Assembly (NCBI GenBank): GCA_012514545.1
Contig: JAAZAC010000012.1
Coordinates: forward strand, 1 to 30,081
From: Actinomycetales bacterium
GTDB taxonomy: Bacteria; Actinomycetota; Actinomycetes; Actinomycetales; Cellulomonadaceae
Direction: 5' to 3'
Length of the DNA stretch: 30,081 nucleotides
Numbering within the stretch: position 1 is the first letter of the stretch; each line of letters opens with the position of its first letter. The position numbers and the translations under genes are program-made. The notes under the pieces are model-generated. The model was not told the DNA's origin. It ran no database searches and saw nothing but the letters and a program-made list of their open reading frames with translations. Of the stretch, positions 6,518 to 14,188 are shown in pieces.

Positions 6518-8914
6518 TCAGAGCGGCCGCTGCCCCACCGGCACGCCCTGGCGCAGCACGTGCGGGATGCGCTCCTCGATGGCCGCCACGAGGTCCGGGA
6601 TCTCGTCCGCGGGCACCGGGTGGCCGATGCCGAACCCCTGCGCGGCGTCGCAGCTCATCTCCTGCAGGGTGAGCAGGGTCGCGTCGTCCTCGACGCCCTC
6701 CGCGACCACCGTCATGCCCAGGTTCCGGGCGAGCTCGATCGTCGAGCGGACGATCGCGGCGCTGGGCCCGTCCCCGACGAGGCCCATGACGAACGACCTG
6801 TCGATCTTCAGCCGCTGCACGGGCAGGCGCTGCAGGTAGGCGAGCGAGGAGTAGCCCGTGCCGTAGTCGTCCACGCTGAGCAGGACGCCGAGGCCCGCGA
6901 GCGCCTCGAGCACCTCGAGGGAGCGGTTCGGGTCGACCATCGCCATCGTCTCGGTGATCTCGAGCTCCAGCGACGCCGTGCCGACGCCGTACCGGTCGAG
7001 CGCGCGGCGCACGTCGTGCACGAACGCCGGGTCGAGCAGGTCGCGCACCGACAGGTTGACGGACACGGCGAGGTTCCGCTCCTCGCGGCGCCACTGCGCG
7101 GCCTGCGCCAGGGCGCGGTCGAGGACGTAGAGCGTGAGCGGCCGGATGAGCCCCGTGCGCTCCGCCGCCGGGATGAACGACGCCGGGGGCAGCAGTCCGT
7201 GCACCGGGTGCTGCCAGCGCACGAGCGCCTCGACGCCGTGCACGCGGCCGGTGCGCACGGTGATCTGCGGCTGGTAGTGCACGACGATCTCGCCGTTCTC
7301 GAGCGCCGCGGCGAGCTCCGTCATGAGGTGGGGCGTGAGCGCGCCGCCCGCGGACATGCGGCCGGTGTAGCGGGCGACCCGCTCCGGCCGCGTGCGCGCG
7401 GCGGACAGGGCGACGTCGGCGCGCTGGAGGAGGTCCTCGGCGTCCGTCCCGTCGTCCGGCCCGACGGCGACCCCCACCAGTGCGTCGACGGAGACGCTGA
7501 CGTCGGACAGCGTGAAGGGGGCCGCGAGCTCGAGCAGCAGGTCCCCGGCACGGTCGAGGGCGCCCTGGGGACCGGTGTCGACGAGCACGCCGAACCGCTC
7601 GCCGCTGATCCGGGCGACGTACCCGCTCGGGCCGACGGCGTCCCGCATCCGGTCGGCGGCCGCGCGCAGCAGCTCGTCGCCGACCCGGTGGCCGAGGGTC
7701 TCGGTGATCTCGGTGAAGCGGTCGAGCACCACGAGGAGCACGGGCACCGGGCGCCCGCCGTCCTCGAGGCGCCGGGCCACCTCGATGGAGAACGCCCGCA
7801 CGTTCGCCAGCCCGGTCAGCGCGTCGGCGTCTGCGAGCGCGGCGAGCCGGTCGGCCTGCGCCACCATGCGGCGGGCCATGAGGAGCATGCGCGTGATGAC
7901 GAGCCCGACGACGACGCAGCCCGCGACGGCGAGCTCGACCGAGTCGGGGTCCTCGCCGGCGAGCCACTGGACGACGGCGGCCCCCGGCAGCGCGAGGAGC
8001 ACCACCCACAGCCAGGCGAGCCTGCTCAGGCCGACGCGCTCGCTCGGCGGGGGCTGCCGCTCGGACGCCGCGACGATCGAGCAGTCGGCGACGGCGAGCC
8101 CGAGGAGCGCGTAGCCGGCCAGCCACAGCCACTCGATGCGCACGCCGTAGGGGCCGACCCAGGTCAGCGTCGTGGACGCCTCGAAGAGCACGTCGGCGGC
8201 GAGCGTCGCCGCCAGCCCGGCCCACAGCAGCCACAGGCAGCGCGAGCGGAACGACGAGCCGCCGGCGAGGTACGCGAGAAGGGTGAGCAGGACGACGTCG
8301 CCCACCGTGTAGGCGGCCGCGACGACGGCCGCGAGGCCGTGGGGCCCCGGCGCCTCGAACGCCGGCCCCACCGCCGAGATCCAGAGCACGGCCAGCACGA
8401 CGGTGCCGACGAGCACGGCGTCGAGCACCGCGATCGAGTCGCTGGCCGGGTTGCGCACCCGTGCGAGGCGGACGATGCCGACGGCGAGGAGGACGTACCC
8501 GAGCAACGAGACGGCGTCGGCCACGCTGGGGAACGGGTCGGCGCCGAGACGCTCGCGGAGGATCCAGACCGTGTCGCCTGCCACCCAGACCGCGAGCCCG
8601 CACGTGAGGATCGCCCAGGGCGCGCGGTGCGGCGGCCCGTGGCGCCGGATGCCGACGACGGCGGCCGCGACCGCGAGGACGCCGATCGCGACGTAGAGGA
8701 CGTCCCGGGCGGGTCCGACGGGGAGCAGCGCGTGGCTCGCGACGGCGCTCCCGCCGACCGCGAACCGCCACCAGGGAGCGACCCCCGCGCGTGCCCTCAC
8801 TCCCGCGACATCGGCCGGACCCGCCGGGAAGTGAAGGCTCACACGGGTGCGGCGGGCGCCTGGGCGCGGGTGAAATCCGGGAACTGGCCAGGCACGACGC
8901 CGCGGACGGGGCAC
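6518..8914 (-). CDS. Membrane GGDEF-EAL protein, likely c-di-GMP phosphodiesterase
   Basis: The protein of up to 798 residues has an N-terminal membrane domain of about 8-10 hydrophobic segments (to about residue 350), a GGDEF domain (about 370-520) and an EAL domain (about 545-790). The GGDEF signature is degenerate (SGERF), the usual metal Asp of the DxD strand is Val in VVLDRF, and the substrate Asn-Asp is Thr-Glu, so cyclase activity is unlikely. The EAL domain looks intact: EALVRW, NLSVRDL, LEITET, DDYGTGYSSLAYL, KIDRSFV and VAEGVED are all present, so it should hydrolyse c-di-GMP. The start is uncertain: GTG at 8914 lies 10 nt after the nagB stop and would keep the operon tight, while GTGs at 8842 and 8800 are also possible. 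None has a good ribosome-binding site. Confidence 0.88.
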   Translation of the reverse strand: MPRPRRRAWPVPGFHPRPGARRTRVSLHFPAGPADVAGVRARAGVAPWWRFAVGGSAVASHALLPVGPARDVLYVAIGVLAVAAAVVGIRRHGPPHRAPWAILTCGLAVWVAGDTVWILRERLGADPFPSVADAVSLLGYVLLAVGIVRLARVRNPASDSIAVLDAVLVGTVVLAVLWISAVGPAFEAPGPHGLAAVVAAAYTVGDVVLLTLLAYLAGGSSFRSRCLWLLWAGLAATLAADVLFEASTTLTWVGPYGVRIEWLWLAGYALLGLAVADCSIVAASERQPPPSERVGLSRLAWLWVVLLALPGAAVVQWLAGEDPDSVELAVAGCVVVGLVITRMLLMARRMVAQADRLAALADADALTGLANVRAFSIEVARRLEDGGRPVPVLLVVLDRFTEITETLGHRVGDELLRAAADRMRDAVGPSGYVARISGERFGVLVDTGPQGALDRAGDLLLELAAPFTLSDVSVSVDALVGVAVGPDDGTDAEDLLQRADVALSAARTRPERVARYTGRMSAGGALTPHLMTELAAALENGEIVVHYQPQITVRTGRVHGVEALVRWQHPVHGLLPPASFIPAAERTGLIRPLTLYVLDRALAQAAQWRREERNLAVSVNLSVRDLLDPAFVHDVRRALDRYGVGTASLELEITETMAMVDPNRSLEVLEALAGLGVLLSVDDYGTGYSSLAYLQRLPVQRLKIDRSFVMGLVGDGPSAAIVRSTIELARNLGMTVVAEGVEDDATLLTLQEMSCDAAQGFGIGHPVPADEIPDLVAAIEERIPHVLRQGVPVGQRPL

Positions 8915-8924
8915 CGGCGACCGG

Positions 8925-9707
8925 TCAGAGGCCCTGCCACTCGGGCTTGCGCGACCAGGTCTCGCGGAAGTGGTCGGCGAGCTGGAGGCGACCCGCCGCG
9001 GCGTCGTCGAGCAGGACCGTCACGTGCGGGTGGAGCTGCAGCACGGACGCCGGCCACATCGCGCTGACCGCGCCCTCGACCATGCGGTGCACCGCCTCGG
9101 CCTTGGCCCGACCCGAGGCGAGCAGCACCAGGTGCCGGGCCTCCATGATCGTGCCGAGCCCCTGCGTGAGCACGTGCCGCGGCACCGCCTCCGCGTCGCC
9201 GCCGAAGAACCGCGCGTTGTCGAGCCGCGTCTGCTCGGCGAGCGTCTTGATCCGGGTGCGCGACGCGAGCGACGACCCCGGCTCGTTGAAGGCCAGGTGC
9301 CCGTCCGTCCCGATGCCGAGGACCTGCAGGTCCACGCCCCCGGCCGCCCGGATCTCCGCCTCGTACGCGGCGCACGCGGCCGGGATGTCGGCGGCGGCGC
9401 CGTCGGGCGCCCGCACGGCGCCGGGCGCGAAGTCCACGCGCGAGGCGAGCTCGCGGTCGATCACGGCGGCGTACCGCTCGGGGTGGTCCGCGGGCAGGCC
9501 CACGTACTCGTCGAGCAGGAACGCGCGCGCCCGGGCGAAGGAGACCCGCCCGGCCTCGTGCCGGCGCACCAGCTCCTCGTACAGCGCGAGCGGCGACGAG
9601 CCCGTGGCGAGCCCGAGCACCGCGTCCGGCTTGTCGCGCAGCAGGCGCTCGACGGCGTCGGCGGCCAGCCGCGCGCACTCGGCCGGCGTGGTGATGACGA
9701 CCTCCAT
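8925..9707 (-). CDS. nagB: Glucosamine-6-phosphate deaminase NagB
   Basis: This 260-residue enzyme converts glucosamine-6-phosphate to fructose-6-phosphate and ammonia, the last step of GlcNAc use. Length and motifs fit the family: MEVVITTP start, VLGLATGSSPLALYEELVRR phosphate loop (about residues 30-49), FLLDEYVGLP with the catalytic Asp (about residue 65), GIGTDGHLAFNEPGSS (about 132-147) and GRAKAEAVHRMVEG. The ATG overlaps the stop of the ROK kinase by one base (TGATG), so translation is coupled. It sits between a sugar kinase and the GGDEF-EAL gene in the leftward aminosugar operon; nagA is in the divergent arm. Confidence 0.97.
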   Translation of the reverse strand: MEVVITTPAECARLAADAVERLLRDKPDAVLGLATGSSPLALYEELVRRHEAGRVSFARARAFLLDEYVGLPADHPERYAAVIDRELASRVDFAPGAVRAPDGAAADIPAACAAYEAEIRAAGGVDLQVLGIGTDGHLAFNEPGSSLASRTRIKTLAEQTRLDNARFFGGDAEAVPRHVLTQGLGTIMEARHLVLLASGRAKAEAVHRMVEGAVSAMWPASVLQLHPHVTVLLDDAAAGRLQLADHFRETWSRKPEWQGL

Positions 9708-10777
9708 CAGTCCATCCTCTCCGCCGACGCCGGGGGCGCACCCGCGGGGGCGTCCGTCGCGGGGCGGGGCGTGCGGTCGACCGGGCCGTCGACGGCGGGG
9801 GCGACGGGCGGCATCGGCACGGTCACCGGCCGCGGGCTCGTGGCGAGCGCCGCGCCGACCGCGCCCACGGGCACGTCCGCGGGCGCCAGCTCGATCCGCT
9901 CGGCCAGCCCGAGGCTCGCGACGAACGCCGAGGCGGCGCCCTGCCGCCCGACGGCGTCCCGCACCGCCCGCAGGAGGGGCGCCCCGACGTGGGCGACCCC
10001 GCCGCCCAGGACGACCCGGGCGACGTCGACGCCGAGCACGAGCACGCGCACGGCGGCGGCGACCGCGTCGGCGTACGCGTCGCGGACGGCGACGGCGCCG
10101 GGGTCGCCCGCCGCGGCGGCGGCGAAGAGGGCGGCGGGCACCGGGCGGCCGTCGTCGGGCGCGGGCCACGAGGCGTCGAGCGCCGAGCCCGAGGCGTACA
10201 GCTCGAGGCAGCCGCGCTGACCGCACGCGCACGGCGGGCCGTCCGGCCGGTAGGTGAGGTGGCCGATCTCGCCGGCGGCGCCCGCGTGCCCGCGGCGCAG
10301 GCGGCCGTCGAGGACGAGCCCGGCGGCCAGGCCGGTGCCGAGCGCCAGCAGCGCCATGTCCGCGTGGCCGGTGACCGCCGCGGCGCCGAGGGCCGCCGCG
10401 TTGAGGTCGTTCTCCACGGTCACGGGCACCCGGCCGGCGGGGTCGAGCCGCTCGGCGAGGAGCGCCGCGACCGGGACGTCGGCGAGGTCGATGCGCAGGT
10501 TCACGGCGTGCGACACCGTGCCGGTGCGGGGGTCGACGATCCCCGGCAGCGCCAGCCCGACGCCGGTGAGGTCGGCGGGGTCCACGCCCTCGGCCGCGCA
10601 CAGCCCGCGCACGACCTCCGCGGCCGTGCCGACGACGCCCTCCGTCCCGTGGTCGGTGGGCAGCCGCAGCGAGTGCCGGACGACCGGGCGGGCGTCCGGG
10701 CCGTCGAGGAGGACGCCGAGCACCTTGCTGCCGCCGACGTCGAGGCCGACGCGCAGCCCCCCGGGGCGCTCCCCCAT
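9707..10777 (-). CDS. ROK-family sugar kinase (probable GlcNAc or glucosamine kinase)
   Basis: This 356-residue ROK protein starts directly with the ATP-binding strand VGLDVGGSKVLGVLLDG and has no helix-turn-helix, so it is a kinase rather than a repressor. Seen: ALPGIVDPRTG, the sugar-binding END in ENDLNAAALGAA, the second phosphate loop ALGTGLAAGLVLDG, the GHAGAAGEIGHL His/Glu motif and the zinc site CACGQRGCLE. In the family these phosphorylate glucose, GlcNAc, ManNAc or related sugars; between an importer and nagB, with nagA across the divergent promoter, GlcNAc is the best guess. The last ~45 residues after VGAVGAALATS are Pro/Ala-rich and look like an unstructured tail. One-base TGATG overlaps join it to both neighbours. 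Confidence 0.93.
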   Translation of the reverse strand: MGERPGGLRVGLDVGGSKVLGVLLDGPDARPVVRHSLRLPTDHGTEGVVGTAAEVVRGLCAAEGVDPADLTGVGLALPGIVDPRTGTVSHAVNLRIDLADVPVAALLAERLDPAGRVPVTVENDLNAAALGAAAVTGHADMALLALGTGLAAGLVLDGRLRRGHAGAAGEIGHLTYRPDGPPCACGQRGCLELYASGSALDASWPAPDDGRPVPAALFAAAAAGDPGAVAVRDAYADAVAAAVRVLVLGVDVARVVLGGGVAHVGAPLLRAVRDAVGRQGAASAFVASLGLAERIELAPADVPVGAVGAALATSPRPVTVPMPPVAPAVDGPVDRTPRPATDAPAGAPPASAERMD

Positions 10778-11679
10778 CAGCCCTTCACCGCCCCGGAGAC
10801 CAGGCCGGACGTCATCCGGCCCTGCACGAACAGGAAGAACACGATGACGGGCACAGCGAGCAGCGACGACGCCGCCATGACCTCGGCCCAGTTCACGCCG
10901 CGGTTCGCCGACGCCTGCAGGAACGTGCGCAGCCAGAGCGGCAGGGTGTGCGCGCTCTCCGCGGGCAGCGCGACCAGCGCGACGGTGAACTCGTTCCAGG
11001 CCTGCAGGAACGCGTACACGCCGGACGCCACGAGGCCGGGCGCCAGCAGCGGCAGCGTGATCCGCAGGAACGCCTGGAAGCGCGAGAGGCCGTCGACCAT
11101 CGCGGCCTCCTCGAGGTCCGCCGGCACGCTCGCCACGAACCCGCGCAGCATCCAGACGGTGAAGGGCACGATCGCCGCGGTGTACAGGACCGAGACGCCG
11201 ATGACCGAGTTGAGCAGGCCGGTCGCGGAGAGCATCTTGTACTGCGCGATGAACAGGCCCTCGGCCGGCAGCATCTGCACGAACAGCACGGCCAGGACGA
11301 ACGAGCGCCGCCCGCGGAACCGGTACCGGCTGATGCCGAGCGCCGCGAGGAACGCGAACACGAGCACCGCGACCACCGTCACGCCCGTCACGGCGAGGCT
11401 CATCCGCAGCGCGGTCGGGAAGCCCGAGCCGGAGACGACGGCGGTGAAGTTCGTCAGCGTCGCGTGCGTGGGCAGGAACGACGGCGTCGTCGCGCGCAGG
11501 CGGGCGACCGGCGTCAGCGCGGACAGCACCATCCAGTAGACGGGGAACACCCACAGGGCGGCCACGAGGAGGGCGAGCGCGGCGAGCGCGCCCCGGCCCA
11601 CCCGGCGTCGGACGCGGGCGGCGGAGCGGGGCCGCGGGGCCGGCGCCGGGCGCACGCCCGCCGTGGTCAGGGCCGTCAC
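10777..11679 (-). CDS. Carbohydrate ABC transporter permease, MalG type (aminosugar operon)
   Basis: This 300-residue inner-membrane permease has the usual six hydrophobic segments after a basic tail, an EAA loop LEEAAMVDGLSRFQAFL (about residues 194-210) and the typical end GRMTSGLVSGAVKG. The GTG at 11679 was chosen because AAGGAG lies 6 nt upstream and the start overlaps the stop of the partner permease as GTGA. The stop shares one base with the ATG of the ROK kinase. With the partner permease and lipoprotein it should form an importer for GlcNAc, chitobiose or longer chito-oligosaccharides, in the manner of DasABC or NgcEFG; the substrate is inferred from nagA, nagB and the GH20 gene nearby. 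Confidence 0.95.
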   Translation of the reverse strand: MTALTTAGVRPAPAPRPRSAARVRRRVGRGALAALALLVAALWVFPVYWMVLSALTPVARLRATTPSFLPTHATLTNFTAVVSGSGFPTALRMSLAVTGVTVVAVLVFAFLAALGISRYRFRGRRSFVLAVLFVQMLPAEGLFIAQYKMLSATGLLNSVIGVSVLYTAAIVPFTVWMLRGFVASVPADLEEAAMVDGLSRFQAFLRITLPLLAPGLVASGVYAFLQAWNEFTVALVALPAESAHTLPLWLRTFLQASANRGVNWAEVMAASSLLAVPVIVFFLFVQGRMTSGLVSGAVKG

Positions 11680-12641
11680 GACAGCTCCTTCATGAGGCTG
11701 CGCACGTAGGGCCAGCTGAGCAGCACCGTGAGCAGCAGGACGAGGATCGAGACGGCGGCCGCGCCGGCGAAGTCCTGGCGGCCGATGCCGAGCTCGAAGA
11801 TGAAGTTGCCGAGCAGGTTCGTCTCCGACACGGGGGCGCCCGAGTCCTGCAGCAGCCGGATCTGGGCGAACACCCGCAGGTCCCAGATGATCTGCAGCAG
11901 GAACACGATCGCCAGGACCGGGCGGACCATCGGCAGGAGGATGTGCCGCAGCGTCTGCCACGCCGAGGCACCGTCGATGCGGACGGCCTCGAGCACCTCC
12001 TCCGGCACCTGCGTGAGTCCCGCGTAGACGGACAGCGCCACGAACGGCACCGACATCCACACGATGATCACCGTGGCGACGAAGAAGAAGGACAGCGGCT
12101 GGGCGAGCCAGTTGTGCCCGGCGTAGCCCTCGAAGCCGAGCCGCACCAGCAGCCAGTTGATGACGCCCGTGCGCCAGTCGAAGAGCCAGCGCCACACGGT
12201 GACGGCGGCGACCATCGGCATCGCCCAGGCGAGCAGGAGGGTGATCTGCAGGGTGACGCGCGCCCACGGGCGGACCGCGCGCATGAGCAGCGCGAGCGCG
12301 ACGCCGATCGCCACCGTGGCGACCGCGTTGACCAGGCAGAACAGCAACGACCGCACGACGACGGCCCACACCTCGTCCCGGCTGAAGATCTCCGCGTAGT
12401 TCTCGAGCCCGACGAACCGCGGCGGCTGGCCGAACTGCTGGGCCAGGCCGTACTCCTGCAGCGACGTGACGACCTGCCAGTAGACCGGGTAGCCCAGGCC
12501 GAGCAGCAGGACGGCGACGGCGGGCAGCACGAGCAGGTAGCCCGGGGCGTGGCGGCGGGCGGGCGGCGTCGGGCCGCCGCGCGCGCGGCGGCGCCGGTCG
12601 TCGGCGCGGGCCGGCGTGGCGCGGACGAGCGTGTCCGCCAT
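11676..12641 (-). CDS. Carbohydrate ABC transporter permease, MalF type (aminosugar operon)
   Basis: This 321-residue permease has a basic N-terminal tail and a first membrane segment YLLVLPAVAVLLLGLGYPVY. The EAA loop near residues 226-243 reads VLEAVRIDGASAWQTLRH; its second and third residues vary from EAA, which is common in this subfamily. The ATG at 12641 follows GGAGG by 6 nt; a longer in-frame start at 12719 would place the start in the intergenic hairpin and is unlikely. No ATPase gene is present, so the importer probably borrows a shared MsiK-like ATPase encoded elsewhere (inference from known actinobacterial systems). Confidence 0.95.
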   Translation of the reverse strand: MADTLVRATPARADDRRRRARGGPTPPARRHAPGYLLVLPAVAVLLLGLGYPVYWQVVTSLQEYGLAQQFGQPPRFVGLENYAEIFSRDEVWAVVVRSLLFCLVNAVATVAIGVALALLMRAVRPWARVTLQITLLLAWAMPMVAAVTVWRWLFDWRTGVINWLLVRLGFEGYAGHNWLAQPLSFFFVATVIIVWMSVPFVALSVYAGLTQVPEEVLEAVRIDGASAWQTLRHILLPMVRPVLAIVFLLQIIWDLRVFAQIRLLQDSGAPVSETNLLGNFIFELGIGRQDFAGAAAVSILVLLLTVLLSWPYVRSLMKELS

Positions 12642-12680
12642 GGGGGCCTCCAGGTGAGGTGGGCGACGACGGCCGCGGCC

Positions 12681-12724
12681 GGTCCGTGGAGGGTGCGCCG
12701 GCGGGGCGGCACCCTCCACGGACC
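12681..12724 (-). terminator. 16-bp perfect hairpin between binding-protein and permease genes
   Basis: Arms 12681-12696 and 12709-12724 are perfect reverse complements (16 bp) around a 12-nt loop. It begins 9 nt after the stop of the binding-protein gene and ends about 40 nt before the permease ATG. There is no T-run. Position and strength suggest partial termination or protection of the upstream mRNA, lowering permease output relative to the binding protein. Confidence 0.8.
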
Positions 12725-12732
12725 CGAGCCGA

Positions 12733-14085
12733 TCAGCCGTTGAGCATCGGCGTGAGGATCGCGTCGTACTCGGCGGCGAGCGCAGCCACGTCCCCGCCCT
12801 CGGCGATCTTCTGGAACAGCTCCTCGTAGACGAACGCCGCCTCCACGGCCGCCCAGCCCGGCGCGGCCGGGGTGAGCTTCGACGCCGCGGCGGTGTCGAT
12901 CATCGTGCGGGCGAACTCGTCGTCCCCGAGGGCGTCGACGTAGTTGGCGTTGGCCGGGCCGAGCCCGTTCTGCGCCAGCATCGTCTGGTACTCCGGCGAG
13001 AAGATGATCCGCAGGAGGTTCTCCGCGAGCTCCGGGTGCTGCGACTGCGCGGAGATCGCGATGTTCGAGCCGCCGGCGAACACCGGCGCCAGGCCGCCGT
13101 CCACGCCGGGCAGGCCGAAGATGCCCCACTTCTCTGGGTCGGCCATGCCGTCGCGGACCTCGTCACCGGCGTCGTTCGTCGTCAGGTCGCCGATGGACCA
13201 GCGGGCCCAGCCCGGCGCCATGATCGTGGCGGCGAGCGGCGGGGTGCCGTCGGTCCCGTCGTTGAGGAAGTCCCAGTACGCGACGTCGCGCTCGGTCGCC
13301 GGGACGTTCGACGCCGTCCGGTAGACCTCCTGCCACGCCTCGAGGCCCTCGATGGTCTTCGGGTCGGACAGCGTCGAGGTCCACTCGCCGCCGTCCTCGA
13401 CGGCGAGCTCGCCGCCGTGGGCGAAGACCCACGAGATGCCGTTGCGCCAGTCCTGGCCGCCCATGGCGAAGCCGGACATGGTGTCGGTGCGCAGCTGGGC
13501 GACGGCGTCCGCGAACTCGCCCAGCGTCGTCGGGACCTCGAGGCCCGCCTGCGTCCAGATGTCCTTCCGGTAGAACATGTAGCGCGAGCCGAAGTAGTAC
13601 GGCAGCGCGTACACGGTGTCACCGACCGAGCCCACCTCGACGAAGGACTGCAGCAGGTCGTCCCCGCCCAGCTCCTCGTAGATCGGGGTGAGGTCGCGGA
13701 ACGCGCCGACCGTGGTGAACGTCGGCGACTGCGTGTTGCCGATCTCCACGACGTCGGGCGTGTTCGCGGGGTCGGGCAGGGCGGTGGTCAGCCGGGTGAC
13801 GAGGTCGCCCCAGCCCACCTCCTCGATGACGAGGGTCGAGCCCTCGTTCTCCGCCGCGAACGTGTCGATGAGGTAGTCCCGCAGCTCCTGCGGGGTGTCC
13901 CCGCCGGCGAGCCACAGGGTGATCTCGGCGGCCTCGGGGGCCTCGTCGGTGGCGCTGGGCTCGTCGCCCGGCTCCTCGGCCCCGTCGTTGCTGCTGCACG
14001 CCGTCAACGCCAGCGTCCCGACGAGCAGGCCGGCGACGCCGGCGGCCAGGCCACTGCGCCTGACCTTGTTCCGTACCATTCTCAC
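12733..14085 (-). CDS. Sugar-binding lipoprotein of ABC importer (aminosugar operon)
   Basis: This 450-residue family 1 solute-binding protein has a lipoprotein signal: basic MRMVRNKVRRS, a hydrophobic stretch and the lipobox LTAC with the modified Cys at about residue 30, then an acidic Glu/Asp/Pro linker. The mature part shows ITLWLAGGDTPQELRDYL, DVVEIGNTQSPTF, ALPYYFGSRYMFYRKDIW and FAGGSNIAISAQSQHPELA, all usual for carbohydrate-binding proteins. The GTG at 14085 has GGAAGGAA about 6 nt upstream; ATG at 14079 is the alternative but is spaced less well. It should catch a GlcNAc-type sugar for the two permeases that follow. No obvious promoter lies between it and the ROK regulator, so it may be read through from that gene. 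Confidence 0.95.
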   Translation of the reverse strand: MRMVRNKVRRSGLAAGVAGLLVGTLALTACSSNDGAEEPGDEPSATDEAPEAAEITLWLAGGDTPQELRDYLIDTFAAENEGSTLVIEEVGWGDLVTRLTTALPDPANTPDVVEIGNTQSPTFTTVGAFRDLTPIYEELGGDDLLQSFVEVGSVGDTVYALPYYFGSRYMFYRKDIWTQAGLEVPTTLGEFADAVAQLRTDTMSGFAMGGQDWRNGISWVFAHGGELAVEDGGEWTSTLSDPKTIEGLEAWQEVYRTASNVPATERDVAYWDFLNDGTDGTPPLAATIMAPGWARWSIGDLTTNDAGDEVRDGMADPEKWGIFGLPGVDGGLAPVFAGGSNIAISAQSQHPELAENLLRIIFSPEYQTMLAQNGLGPANANYVDALGDDEFARTMIDTAAASKLTPAAPGWAAVEAAFVYEELFQKIAEGGDVAALAAEYDAILTPMLNG

Positions 14086-14107
14086 GTGGGTTCCTTCCCG
14101 GTGCGCT

Positions 14108-14129
14108 GACGACGCCGCTCGGCGTCGTC
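14108..14129 (-). promoter_or_regulatory. 9-bp dyad in the leader of the binding-protein gene
   Basis: GACGACGCC (14108-14116) and GGCGTCGTC (14121-14129) pair perfectly around GCTC. It lies 23-44 nt before the GTG and just upstream of the Shine-Dalgarno. It could be an operator or a leader hairpin; nothing in the sequence decides which. Confidence 0.4.
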
Positions 14130-14151
14130 GAGGGTTGTGACCTGCCTGGAC

Positions 14152-14188
14152 GGTCAGCTCGGGGTGGTCACGTCACCCCGAGCTGACC
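14152..14188 (-). terminator. 15-bp hairpin with the ROK regulator stop codon in its loop
   Basis: Arms 14152-14166 and 14174-14188 are perfect reverse complements around a 7-nt loop. On the minus strand the first arm is the last coding stretch (SGQLG) and the TGA (14170-14168) falls in the loop. No T-run follows. It is a candidate terminator or attenuator between the regulator and the importer genes. Confidence 0.65.

Noticed and set aside
5972..9067. Long plus-strand open frame opposite the GGDEF-EAL gene
   Set aside because: Low-complexity translation, antisense to a protein with intact EAL motifs.
12642..12719. Longer start for the MalF-type permease at 12719
   Set aside because: It would place the start inside the intergenic hairpin and adds a Pro/Arg-rich stretch without family likeness; ATG 12641 has a good ribosome-binding site.
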